From positions 1 to 41,732 of the forward strand of contig JAMWBU010000016.1 of the NCBI GenBank assembly GCA_023819255.1: DNA of 41,732 bases. Direction: 5' to 3'. Below are positions 18,161-26,490 of this stretch, piece after piece. Position numbers and translations under genes: made by a program. The notes under the pieces are model-generated. The model saw nothing but the letters and a program-made list of their open reading frames with translations, searched no databases and was not told where the DNA came from. The DNA is from Candidatus Omnitrophota bacterium (GTDB lineage: Bacteria; Ratteibacteria; UBA8468; B48-G9; DTJG01). Every line of letters starts with the position of its first letter. Within the stretch, counting starts at the first letter, position 1.

Positions 18161-18641
18161 TTTTTTTCTCCTTTAATTCAAGAAATTTTAACGCCTGGTA
18201 GGTTGCATTTAAAACATTTATTGTGCTGGTTGAACCAATTACCTTACACACAGCGTCCTTTACACCAAGCACCTCAAGAAAAGCCCGCATTGTTTTACCT
18301 GCAACAAGTCCATGACCTTTTGTCGCTGGCTTCAAAATGACATGTGATGCGTCGTATTTCGCGTCAACAGCGCCGCTTATTGTGGAACCCTTCAATGATA
18401 TAGAAATCCTGTTTTTGTTTGCCTTTTCGCGCCCTTTACGAATTGCCTCTGGAACTTCGGACGCCTTTCCTATCCCAAAGCCGCCTTCTCCCTTCTGATT
18501 GCCAGAAACGATTATAGCGCGAAATTTCAGCCGTTTGCCGCCCTTGGTTACTTTGGTAACCCTTCGGATTTCTATAACAATCTCTTTTTCTTCACCGCTT
18601 TCCTGCTCAACCTGCGATATAATACTATCCCTGTCTAAAAT
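18138..18641 (-). CDS. rpsE: 30S ribosomal protein S5, apparent AUU start codon
   Basis: S5 helps maintain decoding fidelity and mRNA entry. The frame encodes 167 codons with no stop, the usual family length. S5 signatures are RRVTKVTKGGKRLKFRA, GGFGIGKASEVPEAI and KVIGSTSTINVLNAT. No ATG, GTG or TTG occurs between the in-frame upstream TGA and the conserved domain; the first NTG apart from a CTG at codon 38 is at 18395, mid-protein. ATT at 18641 lies 6 nt after a perfect AAGGAGG and gives a natural N-terminus, so I infer initiation at AUU, as known for infC and pcnB in E. coli. It overlaps rplR by 7 nt. A -1 frameshift from rplR is an alternative route into this frame. Confidence 0.9.
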   Translation of the reverse strand: MLDRDSIISQVEQESGEEKEIVIEIRRVTKVTKGGKRLKFRAIIVSGNQKGEGGFGIGKASEVPEAIRKGREKANKNRISISLKGSTISGAVDAKYDASHVILKPATKGHGLVAGKTMRAFLEVLGVKDAVCKVIGSTSTINVLNATYQALKFLELKEKKSVESSQP

Positions 18642-19012
18642 TTTAAACCTCCTTGTCTTGCGCCATCAGCAAAAGATTTAATTCGGCCTCCATAACGATA
18701 ACCGCCTCTATCAAAAACAACTTTTTCTATTTTCATATTTTTTGCTTTTTCCGCCATAAGCTTGCCAAGAAGAAAAGCCCCCTTGACATTACCGCCTTTT
18801 TCGCCTTCTTTTAAAGCATTCCTGAATGTTTCAGAAAGAGAAGAAACAGTAGCAATAATCCTGTTTGGCTGAACATCGTCAACCACCATGGAAGCATAGA
18901 TATGTTTAAGACTCTTGAAAACAACCAGCCTTGGCCTTTCAGCAGTTCCTTTTATTTTCTTCCTGACCCTCGCATGTCGCATTTTTCTTTTAACTTGTTT
19001 TGATATCTTCAC
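18635..19012 (-). CDS. rplR: 50S ribosomal protein L18
   Basis: A 125-aa 5S rRNA-binding protein. MRHARVRKKIKGTAERPRL and the C-terminal VVFDRGGYRYGGRIKSFAD are diagnostic. The start is GTG with AAGGAG 7 nt upstream; the nearby in-frame ATG ten codons later would remove basic residues normally present. Its last codons GGT-TTA-AAA-TTT-TAG carry both the rpsE ribosome-binding site and a slippery heptamer. Confidence 0.96.
   Translation of the reverse strand: MKISKQVKRKMRHARVRKKIKGTAERPRLVVFKSLKHIYASMVVDDVQPNRIIATVSSLSETFRNALKEGEKGGNVKGAFLLGKLMAEKAKNMKIEKVVFDRGGYRYGGRIKSFADGARQGGLKF
18641..18654 (-). promoter_or_regulatory. strong Shine-Dalgarno before AUU, overlapping a UUUAAAA slippery heptamer
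   Basis: On the minus strand AAGGAGG (18648-18654) is followed by TTTAAA and then ATT, the apparent rpsE start. The same bases contain T TTA AAA (18641-18647) in the rplR frame, a canonical X XXY YYZ -1 slip site. A -1 slip there would enter exactly the rpsE frame two codons before the rplR stop. The SD spacing of 6 nt fits initiation; for stimulating frameshifting, known SD elements lie farther upstream of the slip site. Confidence 0.7.
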
Positions 19013-19024
19013 GATTTAACTCCT

Positions 19025-19597
19025 TTATTTCTGGGCACCAACAGCAGCCTTTCCAACCTTATGTCTCACATATTCACCAGCGTATCTAATCCCCTTTCCC
19101 TTATATGGTTCCGGAGGATAAATATCCCTTATTTTCGCAACAAAATTTCCAAGGAGTTCTTTGTTGTATGAACTGAAAGTGATTATGGTGTTTTTTTCGA
19201 TTTTCACTTTTATCGCATCAGGAATATCCACTTCCACTGGATGAGTAAATCCAAGATTCAAAGCGAGTTTTTTACCTTTTAATTCTGCCTTGAATCCAGT
19301 GCCGTGAATTTCAAGAACTTTTTCAAAACCCTTTGTCACTCCATGAATTCCGTTTTTTATCATTGTTCGCATTAATCCCTGAAGCGCATCGATTTTCCTG
19401 AATAATCTTCTAAATTTGCGCGTTTCCAAAACATTGTTTCTGACAAAAACTTTCTTATCTTCGATAACTACTTCGAGATTTTCAAAAATCTCATACGAAA
19501 TTTTGCCATTGGGTCCTTCTATTAACAAGGTGCTACCCGAAACTGAAACCTTTACTCCTTCCGGCACATCAAGATATTTTTTTCCTAATCTACTCAT
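19025..19597 (-). CDS. rplF: 50S ribosomal protein L6
   Basis: A 190-aa protein near the sarcin-ricin loop. It has the two-domain L6 fold; MSRLGKKYLDVPEGVKV opens the protein and DIYPPEPYKGKGIRYAGE is the C-terminal signature. The frame extends to a GTG at 19606, but AGGTG lies 6 nt before the ATG at 19597, which gives the family N-terminus, so that start is used. It lies between rpsH and rplR as in the standard spc order. Confidence 0.96.
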   Translation of the reverse strand: MSRLGKKYLDVPEGVKVSVSGSTLLIEGPNGKISYEIFENLEVVIEDKKVFVRNNVLETRKFRRLFRKIDALQGLMRTMIKNGIHGVTKGFEKVLEIHGTGFKAELKGKKLALNLGFTHPVEVDIPDAIKVKIEKNTIITFSSYNKELLGNFVAKIRDIYPPEPYKGKGIRYAGEYVRHKVGKAAVGAQK

Positions 19598-19606
19598 TTT
19601 TTTCAC

Positions 19607-19996
19607 CTACCATATGTAGAATAAAATTTCTCCGCCAACATTTAATTCAGATGCTTTACGGCTGCTTATAACTCCCTTAGAAGTACTCAATACTGCTACC
19701 CCGGAATCCTGTTTCTTTCTTGAAATCTCCTCGGCCGATATGTAAACTCTCTGACCAGGTTTGCTTATTCTGCGCACCTTCAATATTGCAGGTCTTTTCC
19801 CCGAATACAGAAGATGCACGCGCAGGATTTTTTTTCCATCAATTTCCATAATTTCCCAATTTTTAATGTAACGCTCTTCTTTCAGCACACTAAGAATGTT
19901 TTCGTTGAATTTCGACCAGCGCACGTCCGAATATGGTTTAAAAACCAGATTCGCATTTTTGAGTCTTACGATCATATCCGCAACAGAATCAGTCAT
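19607..19996 (-). CDS. rpsH: 30S ribosomal protein S8
   Basis: A 129-aa 16S rRNA binder and, in E. coli, the spc-operon repressor. It starts MTDSVADMIVRLKNA and ends with the typical STSKGVISSRKASELNVGG followed by a Tyr-Ile-Trp terminus. ATG at 19996 is preceded by GGAGG with 7-nt spacing; the TTG two codons upstream is rejected. No separate S8 operator was identified. Confidence 0.96.
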   Translation of the reverse strand: MTDSVADMIVRLKNANLVFKPYSDVRWSKFNENILSVLKEERYIKNWEIMEIDGKKILRVHLLYSGKRPAILKVRRISKPGQRVYISAEEISRKKQDSGVAVLSTSKGVISSRKASELNVGGEILFYIW

Positions 19997-20007
19997 AATC
20001 AAACCTC

Positions 20008-20193
20008 CTACCAGCTTGCCTTGGTAACCCCGGGAATTTCACCCTGAGACGCAAGCTGCCTGAAACAAACGCGACAGACTCCAAATTTTCTTAAATAACC
20101 ACGCGGTCTGCCACATCGCCAGCAACGGTTTCTTTTTCTTACCTTGAACTTTGGTTCCTTTTTCATTTTTTCAAAAAAACATTTACGAGCCAC
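20008..20193 (-). CDS. rpsN: 30S ribosomal protein S14, type Z
   Basis: A 61-aa short zinc-binding S14. CWRCGRPRG and [12 protein letters not shown] supply the C-x2-C/C-x2-C zinc site, and the C-terminal [11 protein letters not shown] is typical. The start is GTG with GGGAGGG upstream. It directly follows rplE and precedes rpsH. No cysteine-free paralogue is present in the window. Confidence 0.96.
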   Translation of the reverse strand: MARKCFFEKMKKEPKFKVRKRNRCWRCGRPRGYLRKFGVCRVCFRQLASQGEIPGVTKASW

Positions 20194-20195
20194 CC

Positions 20196-20741
20196 TTATC
20201 CCTCCCTGATAGGCAATCCAATTAATTTAAGAAGTTCCCTTGCATATTCAACCTTTTTCGCGTTTGTGCATATCGTAACATTCATTCCGTGAACCTTGTA
20301 AATGGTATTGTAATCCACTTCAGGAAAAATCACCTGCTCTTTAATCCCTATTGTGTAAGAAGACTGCCCATCAAATGAATCAGGGTCCAGACCATTAAAA
20401 TCCTTTACCCTTGGAAGAGCAGCTGTTATCATACGATCCAGAAATTCATACATTCTATCTCCCCTGAGCGTCACCATCACTCCGCAGACATCTCCGCGTC
20501 TCAGATTAAAAGCAGAAATTGACTTCTTGCCTCTTGTTATAATTGGTTTCTGCCCGGAGATAAGAGCAATTTCTTTTTGAACAGATTCAATAGCCTTTGC
20601 ATCCTTGTTATCTCTGCCAACACCGACATTTATAACAATTTTCTTGATACACGGAACCTGAAGTTTGTTGGTGAATCCAAATTTTTCCATCATTGCGGGA
20701 ATAACTTTCTCTCTGTAAAATTTCTTCAATCTTGCTTCCAT
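20196..20741 (-). CDS. rplE: 50S ribosomal protein L5
   Basis: A 181-aa 5S rRNA-binding protein of the central protuberance. Motifs are [36 protein letters not shown] and [14 protein letters not shown]. The ATG overlaps the rplX TAA by one base (TAATG), a classic termination-reinitiation arrangement. The downstream rpsN start is 2 nt away. Confidence 0.97.
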   Translation of the reverse strand: MEARLKKFYREKVIPAMMEKFGFTNKLQVPCIKKIVINVGVGRDNKDAKAIESVQKEIALISGQKPIITRGKKSISAFNLRRGDVCGVMVTLRGDRMYEFLDRMITAALPRVKDFNGLDPDSFDGQSSYTIGIKEQVIFPEVDYNTIYKVHGMNVTICTNAKKVEYARELLKLIGLPIREG

Positions 20742-21064
20742 TATTTAGCCTCCACCATCTCACCACATTTCTTACAAAAACGCATTTTTGAACCGTCTTC
20801 CATCAACTTCACCCCGAGCCTCGCATTCTTACTGCACTTCATGCAAAAATACTGGACATTACTTATTGAGATAGGTTTTTCCATTGAAACAATACCACCC
20901 TGTCGATCAATCTTTTTTGGCCTGGTAGCTTTTTTGACAAAATTCACTCCCTCAACAAGAATCCTTTTTTCTTCCGGAAACACTCTTATAACTCTTCCCT
21001 TTTTTCCGGCATCCTTTCCCTTTATTACAACCACAAAATCATCCTTCTTTATCAAAAAACCCAT
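20741..21064 (-). CDS. rplX: 50S ribosomal protein L24 with C-terminal zinc ribbon
   Basis: A 107-aa early-assembly protein at the tunnel exit. The KOW motif DFVVVIKGKDAGKKGRVIRV opens it, and EGVNFVKKATRP with GGIVSMEKPISISNV follow. The C-terminus has FCMKC and FCKKCG pairs, forming a Cys4 site seen in some bacterial L24 proteins and absent in E. coli. It starts 1 nt after the rplN stop and overlaps rplE by one base. Confidence 0.96.
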   Translation of the reverse strand: MGFLIKKDDFVVVIKGKDAGKKGRVIRVFPEEKRILVEGVNFVKKATRPKKIDRQGGIVSMEKPISISNVQYFCMKCSKNARLGVKLMEDGSKMRFCKKCGEMVEAK

Positions 21065-21065
21065 A

Positions 21066-21434
21066 TTATAGAACCTCCGGAGCCAGTGAAATGATTTTCA
21101 TAAATTTTGCATCTCGCAGTTCCCTTGGAACAGGGCCAAAAACTCTTGTGCCCCTTGGGTTAAGATCATCATCGATGATCACGGCGCAATTGTGGTCAAA
21201 TTTCAGATACGAACCATCGGGCCTTCTGATGGGAGCTTTTGTTCGTATTATGACTGCTTTTACAACCTGTTTTTTCTTGACTACGCCGTCTGGCAGAGCG
21301 TCTTTAACATTGGCTCTTATGATATCACCAATTCGTGCATATCTTCGCCTGGAATTGCCCAGAACACCAATAATGCTGATCTTTCGAGCGCCTGTATTGT
21401 CAGCAACTTCAAGAATTGTTCTCAACTGCACCAT
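21066..21434 (-). CDS. rplN: 50S ribosomal protein L14
   Basis: A 122-aa intersubunit-bridge protein. [18 protein letters not shown], the basic [18 protein letters not shown] and [21 protein letters not shown] are invariant-type L14 segments. Its first 26 nt overlap the 3' end of rpsQ in a different frame, so initiation must occur while rpsQ is being finished. Confidence 0.97.
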   Translation of the reverse strand: MVQLRTILEVADNTGARKISIIGVLGNSRRRYARIGDIIRANVKDALPDGVVKKKQVVKAVIIRTKAPIRRPDGSYLKFDHNCAVIIDDDLNPRGTRVFGPVPRELRDAKFMKIISLAPEVL

Positions 21435-21714
21435 TTATTGCTCCTTCACTTTTTGATGTATCTTTTTTTATGATTTCAACAACCTTCCATCGTTTAAGCT
21501 TGCTCAATGGTCTGCTCTGGCGAATAAGCACAATATCTCCATTCTTGCTCATATTTGACTCATCATGGGCATAAAACTTCTGCCTCTTTCTGATAACCTT
21601 TATGTACACAGGATGCTTGCCAAGCGTTTCAACAAGAACAACTCGAGTTTTATCCATTCTGTCGCTCGTTACCACGCCTTTTTTTTCAATTTCTTTTCTT
21701 TTCTGTTGAATCAT
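21409..21714 (-). CDS. rpsQ: 30S ribosomal protein S17
   Basis: A 101-aa OB-fold protein. [39 protein letters not shown] and WKVVEI are diagnostic. The ATG at 21714 follows GAGGTG; a GTG two codons earlier is possible. S17 is usually about 85-90 aa; the extra C-terminal dozen residues come from the 26-nt run into rplN. Confidence 0.95.
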   Translation of the reverse strand: MIQQKRKEIEKKGVVTSDRMDKTRVVLVETLGKHPVYIKVIRKRQKFYAHDESNMSKNGDIVLIRQSRPLSKLKRWKVVEIIKKDTSKSEGAINGAVENNS

Positions 21715-21721
21715 TCGCACC

Positions 21722-21925
21722 TCATTTATTCTTTTTTTTCTGTTTTATCACAGTATTTAGCTGAGCTATCTCTTTTCTAAGATTTCGCAAAATGCGAGTA
21801 TTCTTAACCTGACCAAGTCTAACCTGAATTCTCTGATCGAAAAGACGCTTTGCTATTTCATTCCTTTTCTGTTCAAGTTCCTTAACTGTTAGATCTTTCA
21901 ATTCATCAAACTCGTTCTTTTTCAT
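21722..21925 (-). CDS. rpmC: 50S ribosomal protein L29
   Basis: A 67-aa helical hairpin protein at the tunnel exit near the SRP and trigger-factor dock. [19 protein letters not shown] and the [17 protein letters not shown] helix are typical. It overlaps rplP by 4 nt (ATGA), and its TGA is 7 nt from the rpsQ ATG. Confidence 0.95.
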   Translation of the reverse strand: MKKNEFDELKDLTVKELEQKRNEIAKRLFDQRIQVRLGQVKNTRILRNLRKEIAQLNTVIKQKKKNK

Positions 21926-22338
21926 AGTATTTCCCGTTTTATAATTCTTGTCGCAACAGGCAATTTATATGAAGCCAGTCTCAATGCCTCCATAGCAACA
22001 TCAGGTTCAACGCCGGCTATTTCAAAGACCACCCTTCCAGGAAGCACAATCGCTTCCCATCCTGCGACATCACCTTTACCTTTTCCCATTCTTGTCTCAG
22101 CTGGTTTCTTCGTAAAAGGCCTGTCAGGAAAAATTCTTATCCAGAGCTTGCCTTTTGTTTTCAAATGATGAGTAATAGCTATACGAGCTGCCTCTATCTG
22201 GTTATTCTTAAGTCGACCAGGTTGTACGACCTGAAGACCAAAGTCTCCAAAATAAATCGTTGCCCCTCGAGAAGCCTTGCCCCTGGTGTTACCCTTCTGA
22301 AACTTCCTGTATTTTACCCTTTTCGGCATCAATGGCAT
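21922..22338 (-). CDS. rplP: 50S ribosomal protein L16
   Basis: A 138-aa protein that organises the A-site region of 23S r[16 protein letters not shown] and [20 protein letters not shown] with [18 protein letters not shown] are diagnostic. The ATG at 22338 has GGAG about 8 nt upstream. The first 50 nt are also the last codons of rpsC in another frame, the longest overlap in the window. Confidence 0.96.
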   Translation of the reverse strand: MPLMPKRVKYRKFQKGNTRGKASRGATIYFGDFGLQVVQPGRLKNNQIEAARIAITHHLKTKGKLWIRIFPDRPFTKKPAETRMGKGKGDVAGWEAIVLPGRVVFEIAGVEPDVAMEALRLASYKLPVATRIIKREIL

Positions 22339-23047
22339 TTTTACGACTCCTTGTACTCAATTTTTTTTCATCAGAATGGGATACCTCCACATCCGATGGT
22401 TTAGAAGGCTGCTGGTTTTTTTCGAAAACCTCTCCAAGAAAAATCCAGACCTTTACTCCAATACAACCAAACTTGGTTATCGCGGTGGAAGTTGCGTAAC
22501 TTATTTTTGCGCGAAGGGTATGAAGTGGAACCTTGCCTTTGATATAAAGCTCTGATCTTGAAATCTCGGCTCCACCAAGTCTGCCTCCAACCCTCACCTT
22601 AATACCAAGGGCGCCTGACTGCAAACTCAAGGCCATAGCTTTTTTTACCGCAATTCTGTGTGGAACTCTTCGTTCCAGTTGCATTGCTATGCTATCTGCC
22701 ATAAACTGAGCATCCTGTCCTGGATTTTTTATCTCGTTAACATCAATGGTCACTTGCTTCTTTATAACATTGTAAACTTCCTCTCTCACTGCATTTATTT
22801 CTGCACCTTTTCGGCCGAGAATAACCCCTGGTCTCGGACTATACAAATTAATCTTAACTTTCTCAGCGATTTTCTCAATATCAATTCTTGTGATAGAACC
22901 GCGAGGGAATCTATTGAAAAGATATTTCCGCATCTCAACGTCTTCCCTGAGAAAATCTTTAAAAATCCTGTCATTTGCAAACCAGAATGATCTCCATCTT
23001 TCGGTTATGCCCAGTCTAAGACCTATTGGATTTACCTTTTGTCCCAT
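22289..23047 (-). CDS. rpsC: 30S ribosomal protein S3
   Basis: A 252-aa protein forming the mRNA entry tunnel with S4 and S5. It opens [18 protein letters not shown] and has a type II KH domain with [13 protein letters not shown] (GRKG loop). The C-terminal domain contains [18 protein letters not shown] and ends in a Lys/Glu/Ser-rich tail longer than in compact homologues. That tail is partly encoded in the 50-nt overlap with rplP. Its start overlaps the end of rplV by 32 nt. Confidence 0.97.
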   Translation of the reverse strand: MGQKVNPIGLRLGITERWRSFWFANDRIFKDFLREDVEMRKYLFNRFPRGSITRIDIEKIAEKVKINLYSPRPGVILGRKGAEINAVREEVYNVIKKQVTIDVNEIKNPGQDAQFMADSIAMQLERRVPHRIAVKKAMALSLQSGALGIKVRVGGRLGGAEISRSELYIKGKVPLHTLRAKISYATSTAITKFGCIGVKVWIFLGEVFEKNQQPSKPSDVEVSHSDEKKLSTRSRKNAIDAEKGKIQEVSEG

Positions 23048-23405
23048 AGTTATTCCCTTTAAAATCTTTTGTTTCTGGAAGGTCTTCCAGTACTACTGTA
23101 ACATGAGAAAGTTTCTTCATAATCACAACAGCCCTTCCCATTGGCGCTGAACGCATCCTTTTCATCTTCGGACCTTCGTTCACCAGAAGACTTTTAACAT
23201 ACCACCTTTTCTGTTCAGGATTTTTCTGTTCAGCGTTGGCAAGAGCTGATTTAATAAGTTTTCTTAGCACTAATGCTCCTTTCTGACTGGTATGTTCAAG
23301 AAGATTCATCGCCAGTTGCGCTTCCTTTTTAACCACAATGGGCCTGAGATATCTAATTTTCCTTGGTCCTATTCTTACAAATCTCGCTTTAGCAATAACT
23401 TCCAT
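23016..23405 (-). CDS. rplV: 50S ribosomal protein L22
   Basis: A 129-aa exit-tunnel protein. ARFVRIGPRKIRYLRPIV opens the fold, and the long beta-hairpin that lines the tunnel includes EGPKMKRMRSAPMGRAVVI. The Pro/Met/Arg pattern looks wild-type for macrolide binding. The C-terminal about 20 residues, rich in Lys, Asn and Gly, lie beyond the normal end and overlap rpsC. The ATG overlaps the rpsS TGA by one base. Confidence 0.96.
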   Translation of the reverse strand: MEVIAKARFVRIGPRKIRYLRPIVVKKEAQLAMNLLEHTSQKGALVLRKLIKSALANAEQKNPEQKRWYVKSLLVNEGPKMKRMRSAPMGRAVVIMKKLSHVTVVLEDLPETKDFKGNNYGTKGKSNRS

Positions 23406-23686
23406 CAGGTCTTCTCCGTTGTTCTTTCTGTGTGGGCTCCATGCCCGCGGAAAATTCTTGTCGGTGCGAATTCTCCAAGCTTGTGACCAACCATATTTTC
23501 AGTGACATAAACATTGACGAAAGATTTTCCGTTGTGAACAGCAAATGTATAACCAACGAATTCTGGAATTATTGTGGATCGCCTCGACCATGTTTTAACA
23601 GGTTCTCTTTTTCCTGACGCTTTCATCTTCTCTATTTTTTCAATTAACACTGGATCAATAAATGGTCCCTTTTTAAGTGATCTCAT
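23405..23686 (-). CDS. rpsS: 30S ribosomal protein S19
   Basis: A 93-aa head protein that pairs with S13. [37 protein letters not shown] and [16 protein letters not shown] are near-invariant S19 segments. The start lies 12 nt downstream of the rplB stop, and the end is coupled to rplV. Confidence 0.97.
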   Translation of the reverse strand: MRSLKKGPFIDPVLIEKIEKMKASGKREPVKTWSRRSTIIPEFVGYTFAVHNGKSFVNVYVTENMVGHKLGEFAPTRIFRGHGAHTERTTEKT

Positions 23687-23698
23687 AAAAATAATCTC

Positions 23699-24517
23699 CT
23701 ATTTCTTCCTTCTTTGAGCGATAAATTTGTTAGAGTACTTATCAGGCCTGCGTGTTTTATAACCTTTTGTCGGTTTACCCCAGGGGGTCTGTGAAATATT
23801 TCCTTTACCTCTTCCTTCACCGCCACCATGAGGATGGTCCACAGGGTTCATCGCAACCCCTCTTACCGTGGGTCTAACCCCAAGCCATCTGGTTCTTCCC
23901 GCTTTTCCAAGCGACACATATTTATGTTCGGGATTACTCACTCTACCAATGGTAGCCATGCATTCCAGAGAAATTAGTCTAACTTCTCCCGAAGGAAGTT
24001 TAACAGAAGCGAATCTGTCTCCCTTTGTAACCAGTATAGCCAAACAACCAGCTGACCTTACCAGCTGTCCGCCTTTACCCGGCTGAAGTTCAATATTGTA
24101 AATTTCTGAACCCTCGGGAATCCTCGCCAGAGGTAAAGTATTGCCTGGCGCAATAAAAGCTGAGTCGCCGCAATTGATCCTGGTTCCAACCTTCAAACCA
24201 GCAGGAGCGATAATATATGATCTTGTTCCATTAACATACTGGATCATAGCAATATTTGCGGTTCGATTCGGATCATATTCTATACTGACGACTTTACCTT
24301 CAACGGCTCTACCTTTGAAATCTATTATTCTGTAAAGTTTCTTATGTCCGCCGCCCCGGTGTCGAACTGTTATTCTGCCTGTATTATTTCTACCGCCTTT
24401 TTTGCGCTTTCCAACAACAAGTCTTTTTTCAGGTTTCTTCCTCGTTATTTCCTTAAAATCAGGAAGTATAGCGTGCCTCTGAGCGTTAGTAACTGGATTG
24501 AGCTTACGTAGTGGCAA
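23699..24517 (-). CDS. rplB: 50S ribosomal protein L2, TTG start
   Basis: A 272-aa protein essential for peptidyl-transferase-centre assembly. It has the conserved C-terminal [17 protein letters not shown] (the functional His motif) plus [19 protein letters not shown] and [14 protein letters not shown]. The start is TTG at 24517, inside the last codons of rplW (14-nt overlap) and 6 nt after GGAG; no ATG is available at the right place. Confidence 0.96.
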   Translation of the reverse strand: MPLRKLNPVTNAQRHAILPDFKEITRKKPEKRLVVGKRKKGGRNNTGRITVRHRGGGHKKLYRIIDFKGRAVEGKVVSIEYDPNRTANIAMIQYVNGTRSYIIAPAGLKVGTRINCGDSAFIAPGNTLPLARIPEGSEIYNIELQPGKGGQLVRSAGCLAILVTKGDRFASVKLPSGEVRLISLECMATIGRVSNPEHKYVSLGKAGRTRWLGVRPTVRGVAMNPVDHPHGGGEGRGKGNISQTPWGKPTKGYKTRRPDKYSNKFIAQRRKK

Positions 24518-24785
24518 TTTTATCTCCTTCTTTCAATGTAACTATTGCTTTCTTATAAGAAGACCTGTAACCTTCCATCGACAACCTGTATTTTCTTTTC
24601 TTGGCTGGCATTCTGATAATCGCCACCCCGGTAACACTAACCTTATAAATCTGCTCAATTGCCATCTTAATCTGTGTCTTTCGCGCTTTATTATTAACCG
24701 CAAAAAGATACTTATTCTGGCCTTCGAGTTTTGTCGCCTTCTCCGTAATAAGAGGATACTTGATTATTTCGTAAGGATTAAACAT
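24504..24785 (-). CDS. rplW: 50S ribosomal protein L23
   Basis: A 93-aa tunnel-exit protein and docking site for trigger factor and [19 protein letters not shown] opens it, and [20 protein letters not shown] and the basic loop PAKKRKYRL follow. The start overlaps rplD by 8 nt, and the end contains the rplB ribosome-binding site. Confidence 0.96.
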   Translation of the reverse strand: MFNPYEIIKYPLITEKATKLEGQNKYLFAVNNKARKTQIKMAIEQIYKVSVTGVAIIRMPAKKRKYRLSMEGYRSSYKKAIVTLKEGDKIATT

Positions 24786-25428
24786 TTACTTCTCCTGAAG
24801 ATATCTTTTTTAATAATGGCAGGATCCCCGTTTGAGCAATAATTCTTTCATGAGTCATTATCAAATATGGATTTATTTGTTCTGCATAGCAGTAAGACAA
24901 ATTTTCAATATTTCTGATGCACATCAGAAACTCGTCTTTATGGGCGGAGTTTCTATCAAGGACAACCAGAACTTTAGCCTTATCCAGTCCTATTTTCTTT
25001 AGAAAAATTGAAAAAACTTTCGTTTTTGGAGTTTTTATTCCATCTGAAACATCAATACCTACAAGACCATCATCTCCAATCAATGCATTTAGCGTGTCCC
25101 TTAATGCAATGCGCTTCATCTTATCCGGAAGATGACAGGTGTAATCTCGTGGTTTCGGCCCGAAAACAATTCCTCCGTGTCGCCAGAGCGGCGAACGGAT
25201 TGAGCCGATTCTGGCTCTGCCGGTTCCCTTTTGCCTCCAGGGTTTTTTGCCTGCACCTGACACATCGCTTCTGGTCTTTGTTGAAGATGTGCCCTGCCTT
25301 TGATTTGCAAGAAAAGCAACGACATATCTGTGAATGACATCCATATTTGGTTTTGCATCAATCAATTCAACATTTTCGGTGTTTATCTTTTCACCGTCCA
25401 GATTGAATATTGGTATAGTTTTGTTCAT
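24778..25428 (-). CDS. rplD: 50S ribosomal protein L4
   Basis: A 216-aa protein whose loop reaches into the exit tunnel: RSDVSGAGKKPWRQKGTGRA and RIGSIRSPLWRHGGIVFGPK are diagnostic. In E. coli L4 autoregulates the S10 operon through the rpsJ leader; here tuf ends 12 nt before rpsJ, so that leader has no room. It overlaps rplC by 4 nt and rplW by 8 nt. Confidence 0.96.
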   Translation of the reverse strand: MNKTIPIFNLDGEKINTENVELIDAKPNMDVIHRYVVAFLANQRQGTSSTKTRSDVSGAGKKPWRQKGTGRARIGSIRSPLWRHGGIVFGPKPRDYTCHLPDKMKRIALRDTLNALIGDDGLVGIDVSDGIKTPKTKVFSIFLKKIGLDKAKVLVVLDRNSAHKDEFLMCIRNIENLSYCYAEQINPYLIMTHERIIAQTGILPLLKKISSGEVNV

Positions 25429-26069
25429 TTTTCCACCTGCTTTTTCACTGCATGTCTGACAAAAACAATGCTGTTTTCACCGCCTGGAACAGCGCCTTTT
25501 ACAAACATAAGATTTTTTTCAGGAAAAACCCTGTAAACAATTAAATTTTGTACTGTCACTTTTTTGTTGCCCATTTGCCCTGCCATCTTTCTTCCCTTGA
25601 TAACTCTCTGCGGATTCCCTCCGCCAATAGACCCAGGTTTTCTGTGTTGCATGGAACCACGCGTTGCAGGCCCGCCTTTGAATCCATGCCTTTTCACAAC
25701 ACCCTGAAACCCTTTGCCTCTCGAAATTCCAGTAACATCTATAAACTGGCCTTCCTTAAAAATTGAAATATTCATCTCCTGTCCAATGGTAATACCTTCT
25801 GCATCGGTCTCTTCCATCCTTATTTCCTTGATATATTTCAATGGCGCCAACCCGGCTTTTTTACAATGGCCTGCGATCGCCTTTGTCGCCTTCTTTTCAG
25901 AAATAGCATGGTAACCAATCTGAACACCAAAATAGCCATCTGACTCTTTATTTTTTTTATAAGTCACAAAACATGGACCCACTTCAAGAACAGTCACAGG
26001 AATTACCCTGCCATTTTCTTCAAACACCTGCGTCATTCCAAGTTTTTTTCCAAGCAATCCCATTCGCAT
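25425..26069 (-). CDS. rplC: 50S ribosomal protein L3
   Basis: A 214-aa protein close to the peptidyl transferase centre. LLGKKLGMTQVFEENGRVIP, SRGKGFQGVVKRHGFKGGP and RKPGSIGG are family signatures, with the extended loop intact. The ATG at 26069 has GGAG 6 nt upstream within the rpsJ stop region; a second ATG two codons on is also possible. Confidence 0.96.
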   Translation of the reverse strand: MRMGLLGKKLGMTQVFEENGRVIPVTVLEVGPCFVTYKKNKESDGYFGVQIGYHAISEKKATKAIAGHCKKAGLAPLKYIKEIRMEETDAEGITIGQEMNISIFKEGQFIDVTGISRGKGFQGVVKRHGFKGGPATRGSMQHRKPGSIGGGNPQRVIKGRKMAGQMGNKKVTVQNLIVYRVFPEKNLMFVKGAVPGGENSIVFVRHAVKKQVEK

Positions 26070-26072
26070 AAA

Positions 26073-26384
26073 TCACTCCAGTTTCATTTCAACTTCAACG
26101 CCTGAAGGAAGATTTAATCTACTTAAAGCATCCACAGTTCTTGTGGTTGGTTCAAGGATATCAATAACCCTCTTGTGTGTACACAGCTGGAACTGTTCTC
26201 GACTTTTCTTGTTCACATGAGGAGACCGCAAAACAGTGTAAATCTGTTTTCTTGTCGGCAGAGGTATTGGACCAGTTATTCGTACGCCGGTGCTTTTGGC
26301 TATATCAATAATTTGTTTCACAGATTCATCAAGAACTCTGTGGTCGAAACTCCTGAGTTTTATTCTTATTCTTTTCTTGTCCAT
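26073..26384 (-). CDS. rpsJ: 30S ribosomal protein S10
   Basis: A 103-aa head protein and transcription factor (NusE) that binds NusB and NusG during antitermination. [37 protein letters not shown] and [16 protein letters not shown] are diagnostic. Its Shine-Dalgarno AAGGA overlaps the tuf stop (TAAAGGA), 8 nt before the ATG. NusG is encoded in the same long cluster. Confidence 0.97.
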   Translation of the reverse strand: MDKKRIRIKLRSFDHRVLDESVKQIIDIAKSTGVRITGPIPLPTRKQIYTVLRSPHVNKKSREQFQLCTHKRVIDILEPTTRTVDALSRLNLPSGVEVEMKLE

Positions 26385-26390
26385 ATCATA

Positions 26391-26490
26391 TATCCTTTAG
26401 GAGATGATATCTGTGATGGCTCCAGAACCAACTGTCTTTCCTCCCTCTCTTATCGCAAATCTTAATCCCTTCTCCATCGCCACCGGCATT
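26391..26490. repeat. 100-bp segment identical to the window's right end (tuf 3' end plus shared SD)
   Basis: Every base of this segment matches 41633-41732 in the same orientation. It covers the last 31 codons of tuf, its TAA and 6 further bases, which form the Shine-Dalgarno of the downstream gene. Identity breaks exactly after the SD and cannot be followed past the window edge on the other side. Confidence 0.95.

Noticed and set aside
18138..18641. rpsE as a broken or frameshifted pseudogene
   Set aside because: The frame is open over the full family length with all S5 motifs; only the start codon is odd.
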